This document shows positions 43,144 to 52,216 of a DNA stretch of 64,000 nt, piece by piece (position 1 is the stretch's first letter; every line of letters starts with the position of its first letter). The notes under the pieces are model-generated. The model was not told the origin of the DNA. It searched no databases and was given only the letters and a program-made list of their open reading frames with translations. A program made the translations under genes and the position numbers. The DNA lies in NCBI GenBank assembly GCA_009731425.1, contig AP018794.1, forward strand, positions 3,428,501 through 3,492,500, written 5' to 3'. Source of the DNA: Lachnospiraceae bacterium KM106-2 (lineage in GTDB: Bacteria > Bacillota > Clostridia > Lachnospirales > Lachnospiraceae).

Positions 43144-44910
43144 ATGCAAATAACAGGACAAATATATGGTATTAATGGACCAGTTATCACAATCAAGGGA
43201 AAAACCAATTTTAAAATGTCAGAAATGGTCTATGTTGGTGAAGAAAAACTTGTTGGTGAAGTAATTGGTCTTACAAAAGAGAATACGATCATTCAAGTTT
43301 TTGAAGAAACAACTGGATTAAAACCAGGAGAATCTGTCTATTCTACTGGCAGTCAAATCTCTGTTATATTAGCTCCCGGTATTATCAGTAATATCTTTGA
43401 TGGAATCCAACGACCATTAAGGGAAATTGCTAATCGATCCGGAGCATTTATCTCAAGAGGGGTTAATGTAGACTCTCTTGATACAAAGAAACAGTGGGAT
43501 GTTCATATTACGGTTAAGAAAGGGGATCGTGTCTCTGGTGGCACTATTATTGCAGAAGTACCAGAAACCACAGCTATTTTACATAAATCTATGGTCCCTC
43601 CTAATGTAGAAGGCACTGTAACTGATATTGTACCGGATGGTTCCTATACTATCTTAGATTCCATCGTAACGATAGAAAACAGCAATGGTGAGGTGAAACA
43701 CTTGAGCCTTGCACAAAAATGGCCAATTCGAATTCCCCGCCCAATATTAAAGCGTTTTCCAGCTGATCGTCCACTCTTAACCGGACAGCGAATTATCGAT
43801 ACCCTTTTTCCAATTGCCAAAGGGGGTACTGCTGCTGTCCCAGGCGGATTTGGAACCGGTAAAACTATGACTCAGCATCAGCTTGCTAAATGGTGTGATG
43901 CCGACATCATCATCTATATCGGATGTGGTGAGCGTGGTAATGAAATGACTAATGTACTAGAAGACTTCTCGAAATTAGTAGATCCAAAGTCAGGGAATCC
44001 CCTCTTAGATCGTACCACACTGATTGCAAATACTTCTAATATGCCAGTCGCCGCCCGTGAAGCTAGTATTTATACTGGTATTACACTTGCTGAGTATTAT
44101 CGTGATATGGGCTATCATGTTGCGATTATGGCTGATTCTACTTCTCGTTGGGCAGAGGCTTTACGTGAGTTATCTGGTCGTTTGGAGGAAATGCCTGCTG
44201 AGGAAGGCTTTCCAGCTTATCTAGCTTCACGGCTATCTGCTTTCTACGAGAGAGCTGGATTAATGCAAAACTTAAATGGAACAGAAGGTAGTGTCTCAAT
44301 TATCGGGGCTGTATCACCGCAAGGTGGTGATTTTTCCGAACCTGTAACCCAAAATACAAAACGATTTGTTCGATGCTTTTGGGCACTTGATAAAGCGCTT
44401 GCCTATGCAAGACATTTTCCGGCTATTAACTGGCTGACCAGCTATTCTGAGTATGTTTCTGACCTCTCACCTTGGTATCTAAAGAATGTCGGAAATGATT
44501 TTGTAGACTGTCGAAATCAAATGATCAGTCTATTAAGCCAGGAAAATCAGCTAAATGAAATTGTAAAACTGATCGGCAGTGACGTTTTACCTGATGATCA
44601 AAAACTTATTTTAGAGATTGCAAGAGTGATTCGCCTCGGCTTTGTTCAGCAGAATGCATTTCACCCTTCTGATACCTACGTCCCAATGAATAAGCAGTTA
44701 AAGATGATGGAGATTATCCTTTATCTTTATCATAAATGCCAAAAACTGATTGCTCTTAATATGCCAATGCGTATTTTGAAAGAAAGTAACATCTTTGAGC
44801 GGATTATATCGATCAAATACGATGTTGCAAACAATGAATTAAAGAAGTTTGATGATTATGAACATGAAATTGATGCCTTTTATGATCACATCATTGAAAC
44901 TAATGCATAA
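43144..44910 (+). CDS. ntpA: V-type ATPase catalytic subunit A
   Basis: 588 residues. The Walker A is GGFGTGKTMTQ (about residues 237-247). The non-homologous insertion typical of A subunits is at about 115-185. GERGNEMTNVLEDF and MADSTSRWAEALRELSGRLEEMPAEEG (Walker B and Glu) are conserved. It hydrolyses or makes ATP at three A/B interfaces. 23 nt after ntpE with AAGGAGG upstream. Confidence 0.97.
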   Translation: MQITGQIYGINGPVITIKGKTNFKMSEMVYVGEEKLVGEVIGLTKENTIIQVFEETTGLKPGESVYSTGSQISVILAPGIISNIFDGIQRPLREIANRSGAFISRGVNVDSLDTKKQWDVHITVKKGDRVSGGTIIAEVPETTAILHKSMVPPNVEGTVTDIVPDGSYTILDSIVTIENSNGEVKHLSLAQKWPIRIPRPILKRFPADRPLLTGQRIIDTLFPIAKGGTAAVPGGFGTGKTMTQHQLAKWCDADIIIYIGCGERGNEMTNVLEDFSKLVDPKSGNPLLDRTTLIANTSNMPVAAREASIYTGITLAEYYRDMGYHVAIMADSTSRWAEALRELSGRLEEMPAEEGFPAYLASRLSAFYERAGLMQNLNGTEGSVSIIGAVSPQGGDFSEPVTQNTKRFVRCFWALDKALAYARHFPAINWLTSYSEYVSDLSPWYLKNVGNDFVDCRNQMISLLSQENQLNEIVKLIGSDVLPDDQKLILEIARVIRLGFVQQNAFHPSDTYVPMNKQLKMMEIILYLYHKCQKLIALNMPMRILKESNIFERIISIKYDVANNELKKFDDYEHEIDAFYDHIIETNA

Positions 44911-44923
44911 GGAGGGATAATTC

Positions 44924-46321
44924 ATGTCTATTGAATATTTAGGATTAAGTGAAATCAACGGTCCTCTTATTGCAATCGAAGGACTTAGAGATGCCTCATT
45001 TGAGGAAATCGTAGAACTTACCGTTGATCAAAAAACAAAGAAGCTCGGCCGTATTATTGAGTGTTATGAAGATAAAGCTGTTATCCAAGTATTTGGCGGA
45101 ACAGATGAAATGTCCTTAACGAACACTCATACCAAATTAACCGGACACCCCATGGAAATTCCTCTTTCTGAAGATATCCTCGGTCGTACCTTTAATGGTC
45201 TTGGACAACCGCTCGATGGACTTGGTCCCATCATTTCAGACGATAAAAGAGATGTAAATGGCCAGCCGCTGAATCCTGTTACAAGAGAATATCCTCGTAA
45301 CTATATTAAGACTGGCATCTCTGCCATTGACTGTCTTACTACACTAATTAGAGGTCAGAAGCTCCCTATCTTCTCTGGTAATGGTCTTCCACATGATGAG
45401 CTTGCAGCACAAATTGTAAAACAGGCTTCTCTCGGAAGTAACTCTGATGAAAAATTTGGTGTTGTATTTGCTGCTATGGGTGTTAAACATGATGTTGCTG
45501 AATTCTTTCGTCGTACCTTTGCAGAATCAGGTGCTGCCAACCATGTAACTATGTATCTTAATCTAGCAAATGATCCTGTTGTAGAAAGACTCATCACTCC
45601 TAAGGTTGCATTAACTGCTGCCGAATATTTAGCTTTCGAAAAAGGAATGCATATTTTAGTTATATTAACAGATATGACATCATTCGCAGAAGCCCTGCGT
45701 GAAGTCTCTTCTTCTAAAGGGGAGATTCCTTCAAGAAAAGGCTATCCCGGCTACCTTTATAGTGAACTTGCTACTATCTATGAACGTGCAGGAATTGTTG
45801 CAGGTAAGAGTGGCAGTGTAACTCAAATTCCAATTTTAACAATGCCAAATGATGATATTACTCATCCTATTCCTGATCTCACAGGCTACATTACAGAAGG
45901 ACAAATTGTACTGGAACGTTCTCTTCATCAAAAAGCTATCTATCCACCAATTAATGTTCTTCCCTCTCTTTCACGTCTTATGAAGGATGGTATTGGTGCC
46001 GGCTATACGAGAGAGGATCATCAAGATCTGGCCAACCAGCTATTCTCTGCTTATGCCCATGTTGGGGAAGCTCGCGCCCTAGCCAGTGTTATCGGCGAAG
46101 ATGAACTCTCACCAATAGATAAACTATATCTCAAATTTGGCAATCGTTTTGAGAACGAATTCCTCGCTCAAGGAAATACCGAGGATCGTTCCATTGTTCA
46201 GACTCTCGATCTTGGATGGAATCTCTTATCTATCTTACCAAAAGAAGAACTAGATCGTGTTGATACAAAGATTCTTGATAAATACTACCCAAGAAATAAT
46301 GCTGAACAACAGGCAGAATAA
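44924..46321 (+). CDS. ntpB: V-type ATPase subunit B
   Basis: 465 residues, the non-catalytic partner of subunit A. The P-loop position reads [18 protein letters not shown], the degenerate form expected for B subunits. The motifs [15 protein letters not shown] and [44 protein letters not shown] are conserved. 13 nt after ntpA with AAGGAGG. Confidence 0.97.
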   Translation: MSIEYLGLSEINGPLIAIEGLRDASFEEIVELTVDQKTKKLGRIIECYEDKAVIQVFGGTDEMSLTNTHTKLTGHPMEIPLSEDILGRTFNGLGQPLDGLGPIISDDKRDVNGQPLNPVTREYPRNYIKTGISAIDCLTTLIRGQKLPIFSGNGLPHDELAAQIVKQASLGSNSDEKFGVVFAAMGVKHDVAEFFRRTFAESGAANHVTMYLNLANDPVVERLITPKVALTAAEYLAFEKGMHILVILTDMTSFAEALREVSSSKGEIPSRKGYPGYLYSELATIYERAGIVAGKSGSVTQIPILTMPNDDITHPIPDLTGYITEGQIVLERSLHQKAIYPPINVLPSLSRLMKDGIGAGYTREDHQDLANQLFSAYAHVGEARALASVIGEDELSPIDKLYLKFGNRFENEFLAQGNTEDRSIVQTLDLGWNLLSILPKEELDRVDTKILDKYYPRNNAEQQAE

Positions 46322-46332
46322 GAGGTGATATT

Positions 46333-46956
46333 ATGGATCCCAATACATTTCCGACTAAAGGTAACCTGATGCTTGCAAAAAATTCTCTTGTGTTAGCAAG
46401 GCAAGGATTTGAACTAATGGATAAAAAACGTAATATCCTGATTCGTGAACTTATGGAGTTAATTGATGAAGCAGCTAATATTCAGTCCGAAATTGATACA
46501 ACCTTTACTGCTGCCTATCAAGCACTACAGAAAGCAAATATAGAAATGGGAATTAAGAATGTGGCTGAACTAGCCAAAACCGTTCCCGAAGAACAATCCA
46601 TTCAGATAAAATCAAGAAGTATCATGGGAACAGAAATTCCCCTTGTAGAATTCCAAGATAAACAGCAATCTCCTACTTATGGATTTTATCATACAAAGAT
46701 CTCTCTTGATCTTGCTGTTAAACAATTTAATCGAGTAAAAGAATTAACGATTCGTTTATCAAGCATTGAGAATTCTGCTTATCGATTAGCCAATAATATT
46801 AAGAAAACACAAAAACGTGCAAATGCTCTACAGAACATTACAATTCCACGATATACTAGTCTCACAAAAGAAATCCAAAATGCATTGGAAGAAAAAGAAC
46901 GAGAAGAATTTACTCGCTTAAAAGTAATAAAGAGGATGAAGAGACAATCCGTATGA
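46333..46956 (+). CDS. ntpD: V-type ATPase subunit D
   Basis: 207 residues. N-terminal PTKGNLMLAKNSLVLARQGFELMDKKRNILIREL is the family signature; two long helices form the coiled-coil rotor shaft. Last gene of the operon, followed by a terminator. 11 nt after ntpB. Confidence 0.95.
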   Translation: MDPNTFPTKGNLMLAKNSLVLARQGFELMDKKRNILIRELMELIDEAANIQSEIDTTFTAAYQALQKANIEMGIKNVAELAKTVPEEQSIQIKSRSIMGTEIPLVEFQDKQQSPTYGFYHTKISLDLAVKQFNRVKELTIRLSSIENSAYRLANNIKKTQKRANALQNITIPRYTSLTKEIQNALEEKEREEFTRLKVIKRMKRQSV

Positions 46957-46976
46957 CAGATTCAAATAAAGATATT

Positions 46977-47008
46977 GGCTTTCTGATCTCCGGAAAGCCT
47001 TCTTTTTA
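46977..47008 (+). terminator. Terminator of the V-ATPase operon
   Basis: GGCTTTC (46977-46983) pairs with GAAAGCC (46993-46999), followed by TTCTTTTT. Confidence 0.85.
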
Positions 47009-47041
47009 TGTAAATCTTTCTTAAAAATACAAATAATGCTG

Positions 47042-47070
47042 TTGCCCTTACTATTAAAATAATCTATAAT
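47042..47070 (+). promoter_or_regulatory. Promoter of the D-Ala-D-Ala carboxypeptidase gene
   Basis: TTGCCC (47042-47047), 17-nt spacer, TATAAT (47065-47070), 41 nt before the ATG. Confidence 0.75.
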
Positions 47071-47110
47071 ATTTTTATTAAGTGAATACATACTATAATA
47101 AGGAGTTCTT

Positions 47111-48553
47111 ATGAAAAGAAAAAAAATATTTCGTGTCGCAACACTGGTTTTATTATTCTCAGTTCTAATGACAACAATTCCAGCACAGACGACAAGCGCG
47201 AATTCTAAAAATAAATCTGCGTCTCAATCAACTAAAGTTAATTGGCCCAAAGGTCCAAGTGTAGGTGCCGATTCAGCAATTGTTATGGATGCCAAGACCG
47301 GCCTTATTCTCTATTCAAAAAACATTCATAAAAAACAATACCCTGCTAGTATTACCAAAATCATGACAACCCTGCTTGCATTAGAGAACTGCTCTCTTAG
47401 TGAGACAGTAAGCTTTAGCAAAACAGCTGTAAATATTGAAAGTGGAAGTACTCATATCGGCATCAAAGCTGGTGAACAATTATCTATGCAGGATTCTCTC
47501 TACGCTATTATGCTAAATTCAGCAAATGAAGTGTCAAACGGTGTAGCGGAACATATTAGTGGAAGTATTTCTGAATTTGCAAAGTTAATGACGAAGCGAG
47601 CAAAAGAATTAGGCTGTGAAGATACTCATTTTGCAAATGCAAATGGACTTCATGATGATAACCATTATACATCTGCTTATGATATGGCTCTTATTTCTAA
47701 AGCTGCTCTTCAAAATAGTACCTTTAGAAGTATTACTCAGACAAGACGTTATACAATCGGATCTACCAACCTTGAGAAGACGAAACGTTATATGAGTAAT
47801 CATCATCAGATGCTAAATCCTGTGAAGTATCCTCAATATGCTTATGAATACTGCATTGGTGGTAAAACAGGTTTTACAAATAAAGCTAGAAATACATTAG
47901 TTACATTTGCGAAAAAAGGGGACATGGAATTAATTTGTGTTGTTTTAAAATCCTCTCCACCAAATGTATTACCAAATAATCAATATACTGATACTATTAA
48001 GCTTTTAAATTTTGGTTTTGAGAATTACACAACTTATAATATCAATTCTCAAAGTAATGGTTTATCACTTGACTCATCTCAATTATTTACAAGATATAAT
48101 CCACTCTTTGATAAGAACTCATCTTCTCTTCAGGTCAGTGGAGATGGATATGTTATCCTTCCAAATAAGGTGAAATTATCTGAAGCAACAAAAACTGTAA
48201 CTGTTGTAAAAAACACAGAACTAAAAGATGGAAGTAACGTTATTGGTTCCATCGTTTATAACTATGGCGGAAAACAAGTTGGACATACTGATATCATTTA
48301 TAATAAATCAGCTTCTGTAAGCTTAGATACCTCACATAAAATAAATAAAAATGATACTTCCGATAATCCACTTGTAAACTTATTTAATAACGCGACAACA
48401 AGTCATAAGGTGAGTCCATTACTCATTCTTGCGATTGTTCTAATTATTATCGTAATTCTTGTTATTGCATTAATTATTTTGTTCCAAGTAAAAAAACAAT
48501 CGTTTTCACATCGTTCCTATCGAAGAAGAAATATCTTTCGTAAACGATTTTAA
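47111..48553 (+). CDS. D-alanyl-D-alanine carboxypeptidase (PBP5/DacF type)
   Basis: 480 residues. A signal peptide (to about 31, ending TTSA) is followed by the penicillin-binding core with Ser80-x-x-Lys83 (SITK), Ser137-x-Asn139 (SAN) and Lys252-Thr-Gly (KTG). A beta domain follows (about 300-415), then a C-terminal membrane helix (about 434-460) with a long basic cytoplasmic tail (HRSYRRRNIFRKRF). Classical PBP5 ends in an amphipathic anchor, so the true membrane helix is a variation. It trims the terminal D-Ala of peptidoglycan pentapeptides. AAGGAG lies before the ATG. Confidence 0.93.
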   Translation: MKRKKIFRVATLVLLFSVLMTTIPAQTTSANSKNKSASQSTKVNWPKGPSVGADSAIVMDAKTGLILYSKNIHKKQYPASITKIMTTLLALENCSLSETVSFSKTAVNIESGSTHIGIKAGEQLSMQDSLYAIMLNSANEVSNGVAEHISGSISEFAKLMTKRAKELGCEDTHFANANGLHDDNHYTSAYDMALISKAALQNSTFRSITQTRRYTIGSTNLEKTKRYMSNHHQMLNPVKYPQYAYEYCIGGKTGFTNKARNTLVTFAKKGDMELICVVLKSSPPNVLPNNQYTDTIKLLNFGFENYTTYNINSQSNGLSLDSSQLFTRYNPLFDKNSSSLQVSGDGYVILPNKVKLSEATKTVTVVKNTELKDGSNVIGSIVYNYGGKQVGHTDIIYNKSASVSLDTSHKINKNDTSDNPLVNLFNNATTSHKVSPLLILAIVLIIIVILVIALIILFQVKKQSFSHRSYRRRNIFRKRF

Positions 48554-48555
48554 TC

Positions 48556-48594
48556 AAAAAGGAGATTAATATAAAATATTAATCTCCTTTTTTT
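48556..48594. terminator. Bidirectional terminator between dac and exonuclease genes
   Basis: AAAAAGGAGATTAATAT pairs with ATATTAATCTCCTTTTT around a short loop near 48574. It serves the plus-strand carboxypeptidase gene and overlaps the end of the minus-strand exonuclease gene. Confidence 0.85.
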
Positions 48595-49538
48595 AATCTC
48601 TTTTTTTCTTTTTTCTTTTTCGCAATCTCGTGAAGCCGATCAAAAATAGCATCTGCTTCTTCTTTACTGATCGATTTTACGGTCTTAACCACAAATACTT
48701 TATTATTTGCTGTCTTCTTAATTCTTACTTTTCCCTTTAAGAATCCATGCTTTTTACAATGAGCCACACATAAATATTGTTTCTGATTTATTGCATGCCA
48801 CTTAATTCTTTTTGTCGCTTTTCTTCCACAATGAAAACATACCATCTCTCGAATATTTTTATCAAGAAATGCCTCTGCCTTTGTATCAAACTCCCGTGAA
48901 ATATACTTGCAGTAGAAATCATATTTTGCATAAATCTCCTCTGCTTTACTCAAAGGATGATGATAATAATCAATAGAGTAATACCTAAGACCTTTTTCTA
49001 AATTTAACTTATGAAATACTCTTGCTGTATATCTTGCGTCACAGATTGCAGTATGAAATTGCTCCTGCTTCGGAATTCCGAAATAGTCTACTGCATACTC
49101 CAAGGTCTTAACAATTTCATTGGGTTGAATCAGCATTCGAAATAACTTCTGAATATCATAATATTTTAATGGCATAGCAAACTCGTAGCTTACCTTAAAG
49201 TAGTCTAAATTCCTTTGCAATTGCTCCAGATCCATTGGACCCCACGTACAAAAAACATAGTCATCTCCTAACCATTTTAAGAAATGCTCTGCAACTACTT
49301 TAAAACTAGAAGCGTCTTTCAGATCGCTCATGCTAATATGGAGTACCTCTTTCGATTTCTCGTGAAACTCAAGATACACCTGGGGGTTAATATATTCATG
49401 AAATTCATCAATAACCTCTCGGTGTTCATTCAGCTTCACAGCTCCAATTTCTATGATCTCAAATGGAATCTCTTTCACTTCATTCTCTTTACCAAGAGGA
49501 CATTGATTCCATTCCAAATCAATTACGATAAAATTCAT
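48579..49538 (-). CDS. DEDDh 3'-5' exonuclease-family protein
   Basis: 319 residues. The exonuclease domain (about 1-185) begins FIVIDLEWNQCP with Asp7 and Glu9, later TWGPMDLEQL with Asp, and FHTAICDARYTARVFHKL with His and Asp, so the DEDDh set is complete. This is the ERI1/KapD-like branch. The C-terminal part has C-F-H-C-G-R-K-A-T-K and C-V-A-H-C-K-K-H, a Cys/His cluster that could bind zinc, then a Lys-rich tail. The substrate is probably small structured RNA or DNA ends; not determinable. It overlaps the upstream membrane gene by 4 nt (ATGA). Confidence 0.87.
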   Translation of the reverse strand: MNFIVIDLEWNQCPLGKENEVKEIPFEIIEIGAVKLNEHREVIDEFHEYINPQVYLEFHEKSKEVLHISMSDLKDASSFKVVAEHFLKWLGDDYVFCTWGPMDLEQLQRNLDYFKVSYEFAMPLKYYDIQKLFRMLIQPNEIVKTLEYAVDYFGIPKQEQFHTAICDARYTARVFHKLNLEKGLRYYSIDYYHHPLSKAEEIYAKYDFYCKYISREFDTKAEAFLDKNIREMVCFHCGRKATKRIKWHAINQKQYLCVAHCKKHGFLKGKVRIKKTANNKVFVVKTVKSISKEEADAIFDRLHEIAKKKKEKKRLKKGD

Positions 49539-49840
49539 ACGTCCTCTTTCTGATCTAATATTTTTTTATTAATTACTAATAATGCTTTCTCATATTTTAT
49601 TAGCTCTTGCAGATCTTTATGTAATTCCTTATGCTCTGCCATCTCAATAAATAATCTTCGTTGTTCTCTATAACAATCAATAATCATATCAAGAAATAAA
49701 TAGGATGCGATCAGCATAACCATACTGCTGCAAAGCAAACTCACCATATCCTGTCTCAACTCAAGCAATGTATATACTTCAAAGATTGCTGCTGTCATAA
49801 AAAATAAGCTATAAAAAATAATTTTTATTTTTTTTCTCAT
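49535..49840 (-). CDS. Small two-helix membrane protein
   Basis: 101 residues with two membrane helices (about 7-26 and 33-55), then a charged coiled coil (REQRRLFIEMAEHKELHKDLQELIKYEKALL). No family recognised. The ATGA overlap with the exonuclease gene indicates coupled expression, so it may place the nuclease at the membrane; this is inference. AAGGAGAAC precedes the ATG. Confidence 0.65.
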   Translation of the reverse strand: MRKKIKIIFYSLFFMTAAIFEVYTLLELRQDMVSLLCSSMVMLIASYLFLDMIIDCYREQRRLFIEMAEHKELHKDLQELIKYEKALLVINKKILDQKEDV

Positions 49841-49941
49841 ATGTTCTCCTTGATGTCCACTTAAATTATTGCCAATATGATTCTATTCTAACATCTTCTT
49901 TCTATAATCTTTTCATTTATAAAAGTTTTTATAAGTTAAAA

Positions 49942-49967
49942 AAAGAGTTTCGTGTCCGAAACTCTTT
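49942..49967 (-). terminator. Terminator of tRNA-Arg
   Basis: AAAGAGTTTCG (49942-49952) pairs with CGAAACTCTTT (49957-49967), followed on the minus strand by TTTTTTT. Confidence 0.85.
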
Positions 49968-49972
49968 CTTCC

Positions 49973-50046
49973 TGCACCTAACTGGATTCGAACCAGCGGC
50001 CTACCGCTTAGGAGGCGGTCGCTCTATCCAACTGAGCTATAGATGC
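49973..50046 (-). tRNA. tRNA-Arg (anticodon CCT)
   Basis: 74 nt. Acceptor GCATCTA with TAGGTGC (one G-U type pair); D arm GCTCAGTTGGATAGAGC; anticodon stem ACCGC/GCGGT with loop CTCCTAA, so anticodon CCT (arginine, AGG). T arm CTGGTTCGAATCCAG; discriminator A; CCA not encoded. Confidence 0.96.
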
Positions 50047-50081
50047 GTGTATATCTGGCATTATCAGCCAATACAACATTT

Positions 50082-50110
50082 ATTATAATGAGTATTCTTT
50101 CTTTCGTCAA
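50082..50110 (-). promoter_or_regulatory. Promoter of tRNA-Arg
   Basis: On the minus strand TTGACG (50105-50110), 17-nt spacer, TATAAT (50082-50087). The -35 lies directly behind the stop of the DUF3881-like gene. Confidence 0.85.
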
Positions 50111-50112
50111 GT

Positions 50113-50991
50113 CTATGAGAAGTCGACTTCTCCTTGAAGCCAAATATTCCCCTTGAATCTTCTTCCTACCTCAGGAACGCCCTCTAAATCCTGTTTATTA
50201 ATGCAGATTCCAAAGTTAATATCATTACATTCGATCGTCAGCTGATATACCGTTTCCTTGGAATAACTATTAATAACTTCGTTCACTTCTATAATAGTAC
50301 CTAATACAGAGTAATTATCGGATTCGGAGCCAAATGGTACAAAAGAAGTCTCTACGATAGAATAGATATCCTCATATTTTGCTCTTTTTGAAATTAGGGT
50401 ATATAAATCAATATCATCAATTGTTAAGCTATCAATTGCTTCTTGATTTCCAAGCTTAGCCTCTTGGATCAGCTTACTTCTTCTCTTCTTTTCATGAGAA
50501 ATCTTCTGACTATTATGAGGAGTCTTATCAATACCTAAGAGTATTTTCCCCTCTACAGATAAAGCAGCTAATTTTAAAGGTGCCGTATAGCTAATTAATT
50601 TTCTCTTCTTCTGAATCTCCATATATTCAATTACATTCTGTAGATAAAAAATTAAAGAAACACCAAGACGTATATCATCACACATCCCCGTATAAGCCTC
50701 TGTATCCACTCGTTTATTTACAACGATTTCTTCCTTCATCATTCGATAATGACCTTTAAAATAAGGGAAATAATGCTCTAAATGAAACTTTCCCTCATCA
50801 TCATACTCACCTCGTAATGTTACTCCCATAAAATCAGAAAAATCCTTTGATATCTCTGCAATTGATATCTGATAATCCGTCTTCTGAGTCTTTTGATTCG
50901 TAGGATTCTTTAGTATGTTGCTAAACAGTTGATCTAGATCACTTCTACTTTTTATATTACTAAAACCAACTGCCCTCATAAAACTATGCAT
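50113..50991 (-). CDS. DUF3881-like protein
   Basis: 292 residues, cytoplasmic. The start MHSFMRAVGFSNIKSRSDLDQL and the middle VTLRGEYDDEGKFHLEHYFPYFKGH match the DUF3881 pattern that I associate with Lachnospiraceae. The C-terminus (from about 235) is beta-rich (YSVLGTIIEVNEVIN; VGRRFKGNIWLQGEVDF). Function unknown. It is a single gene divergent from the APH-like kinase. Confidence 0.75.
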   Translation of the reverse strand: MHSFMRAVGFSNIKSRSDLDQLFSNILKNPTNQKTQKTDYQISIAEISKDFSDFMGVTLRGEYDDEGKFHLEHYFPYFKGHYRMMKEEIVVNKRVDTEAYTGMCDDIRLGVSLIFYLQNVIEYMEIQKKRKLISYTAPLKLAALSVEGKILLGIDKTPHNSQKISHEKKRRSKLIQEAKLGNQEAIDSLTIDDIDLYTLISKRAKYEDIYSIVETSFVPFGSESDNYSVLGTIIEVNEVINSYSKETVYQLTIECNDINFGICINKQDLEGVPEVGRRFKGNIWLQGEVDFS

Positions 50992-51301
50992 GCTCTCACC
51001 TGCCTTATCTCAATACTTATCTATTTGCTACAAGCTTTTAATCTTATTTATTTTCAATACTTATTTATATCATTTAATAAAGGTTTTGTCTATAGATTTT
51101 ACTATCATTAACAATTAATTGGTTAATACCGTTTATGATTGTATATTTTTTATAATTTATTGAATTATATGTATACTTTTTTAGTTATTAGTGTTATAAT
51201 AACAAATATCAAAAGAACATGTGTTGTATATTTTATTACATATGTGACCTATTTTTTTCTGGAATTCGATATTGTGTCGAAATAAGGAAGGAGCGATAGA
51301 T
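50992..51301. other. AT-rich divergent intergenic region
   Basis: About 310 nt between the DUF3881-like gene (minus) and the APH-like gene (plus). It holds several TATAAT-like boxes but no promoter that I can assign with confidence. Imperfect symmetries occur: TTAAC/GTTAA around 51107-51125, and TTCGA/TCGAA around 51264-51280 just before the ribosome site of the APH-like gene. No ORF with a ribosome site was seen. Confidence 0.5.
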
Positions 51302-52048
51302 ATGGAATTAAATGAATTAATTGCCAGTAGCAAATCAGCAAAGGTTTACAAATGTAACAATAAAGCCATTAAGGTCTTTGAAGAAAATTACTCTAAAGTA
51401 GATGTTTTACTTGAAGCACTTAATACAGCCCGTGTAGAATTAACTGGTCTAAAACTTCCATCCATTCAAGAAGTGTCCTGCATTGATAATCAATGGGCCA
51501 TTACAATGGATTATATCGAAGGAACTACTTTAGCCCATGAATTGAAAGAACATCCTGATAAAAAGGAAGAGTACATATCGAAGATGGTGGACTTACAACT
51601 TGAAATCCATTCAAAACGTTCTCCACTGCTTAATAAGTTAAAAGATAAAATAAAAGGGCAAATACAAAGCTTAACATGTTTGGATGATATTAAAAAGTAT
51701 GAATTACTTACTCGCTTAGATGGTATGCCAAAACATATCAAAATATGCCATGGAGACTTTAATCCAAGAAACATTATTGTAAATGGAGACAAGCTCTATA
51801 CGCTGGATTGGATTCATGCTTCACAAGGTAATGCAAGTGCAGATGTTGCCAGATCTTATTTATTATTCGCTCTAGAAGATATTTCTTTAGCTGATCTATA
51901 TTTAGATACGTTCTGTAACAAAACAGAAACACAAAAAGCTTATGTTCAGCAATGGTTACCTATTGTTGCTGCTGCACAATTAACCAAGAATAAACCAGAA
52001 GAACGAGAATTACTCCTTCACTGGTTAGACGTTGTCGATTACGAATAG
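51302..52048 (+). CDS. APH/choline-kinase-like phosphotransferase
   Basis: 248 residues from ATG 51302 (AAGGAG 8 nt upstream; an earlier ATG at 51272 has no ribosome site). The fold is a small protein-kinase-like one: N-terminal lobe with KVYKCNNKAIKVFEE, hinge ITMDYIEGTTLAHEL, catalytic loop ICHGDFNPRNIIV (about 154-166, H-G-D-x-x-x-x-N) and metal-binding LDWIHASQG (about 172). It would phosphorylate a small molecule (aminoglycoside, sugar or choline); I cannot tell which, so resistance should not be inferred. Single gene with its own terminator. Confidence 0.85.
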   Translation: MELNELIASSKSAKVYKCNNKAIKVFEENYSKVDVLLEALNTARVELTGLKLPSIQEVSCIDNQWAITMDYIEGTTLAHELKEHPDKKEEYISKMVDLQLEIHSKRSPLLNKLKDKIKGQIQSLTCLDDIKKYELLTRLDGMPKHIKICHGDFNPRNIIVNGDKLYTLDWIHASQGNASADVARSYLLFALEDISLADLYLDTFCNKTETQKAYVQQWLPIVAAAQLTKNKPEERELLLHWLDVVDYE

Positions 52049-52086
52049 TTTTGATATATTTCTTTTTATTTTTCCTTCTTCTTATG

Positions 52087-52121
52087 CAGCGTTACAACTA
52101 ATCTTGTAGCGCTGTATTTTT
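52087..52121 (+). terminator. Terminator after the APH-like gene
   Basis: CAGCGTTACAA (52087-52097) pairs with TTGTAGCGCTG (52104-52114) with one G-U, then TATTTTT. Confidence 0.8.
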
Positions 52122-52127
52122 GCCAAA

Positions 52128-52153
52128 ATGTTTTCGAAAATTTACGAAAACAT
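52128..52153. promoter_or_regulatory. Inverted repeat upstream of the pullulanase promoter
   Basis: ATGTTTTCG (52128-52136) and CGAAAACAT (52145-52153) with 8 nt between. It lies 64 nt before the pullulanase ATG and just upstream of TTACAA...TATACT-like promoter elements. It has the symmetry of a regulator site; no gene for the regulator adjoins. Confidence 0.45.
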
Positions 52154-52216
52154 CTAGCTTTCAAAATTACAATATATTATAATTTTCATATACTAATAAG
52201 AAATGGGGGATATCAT

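Noticed and set aside
46953..47024. 24-codon ORF overlapping the end of the V-ATPase subunit D gene (ATGA)
   Set aside because: No own ribosome site and its sequence contains the operon terminator hairpin; chance frame.
50992..51301. Specific promoter for the APH-like gene
   Set aside because: Several TATAAT-like boxes exist but none has an acceptable -35 at 16-18 nt; not assigned.
51302..52048. Antibiotic resistance gene (aminoglycoside phosphotransferase)
   Set aside because: Only the general kinase-like fold is visible; no signature of a known resistance enzyme, so a resistance claim is unsupported.
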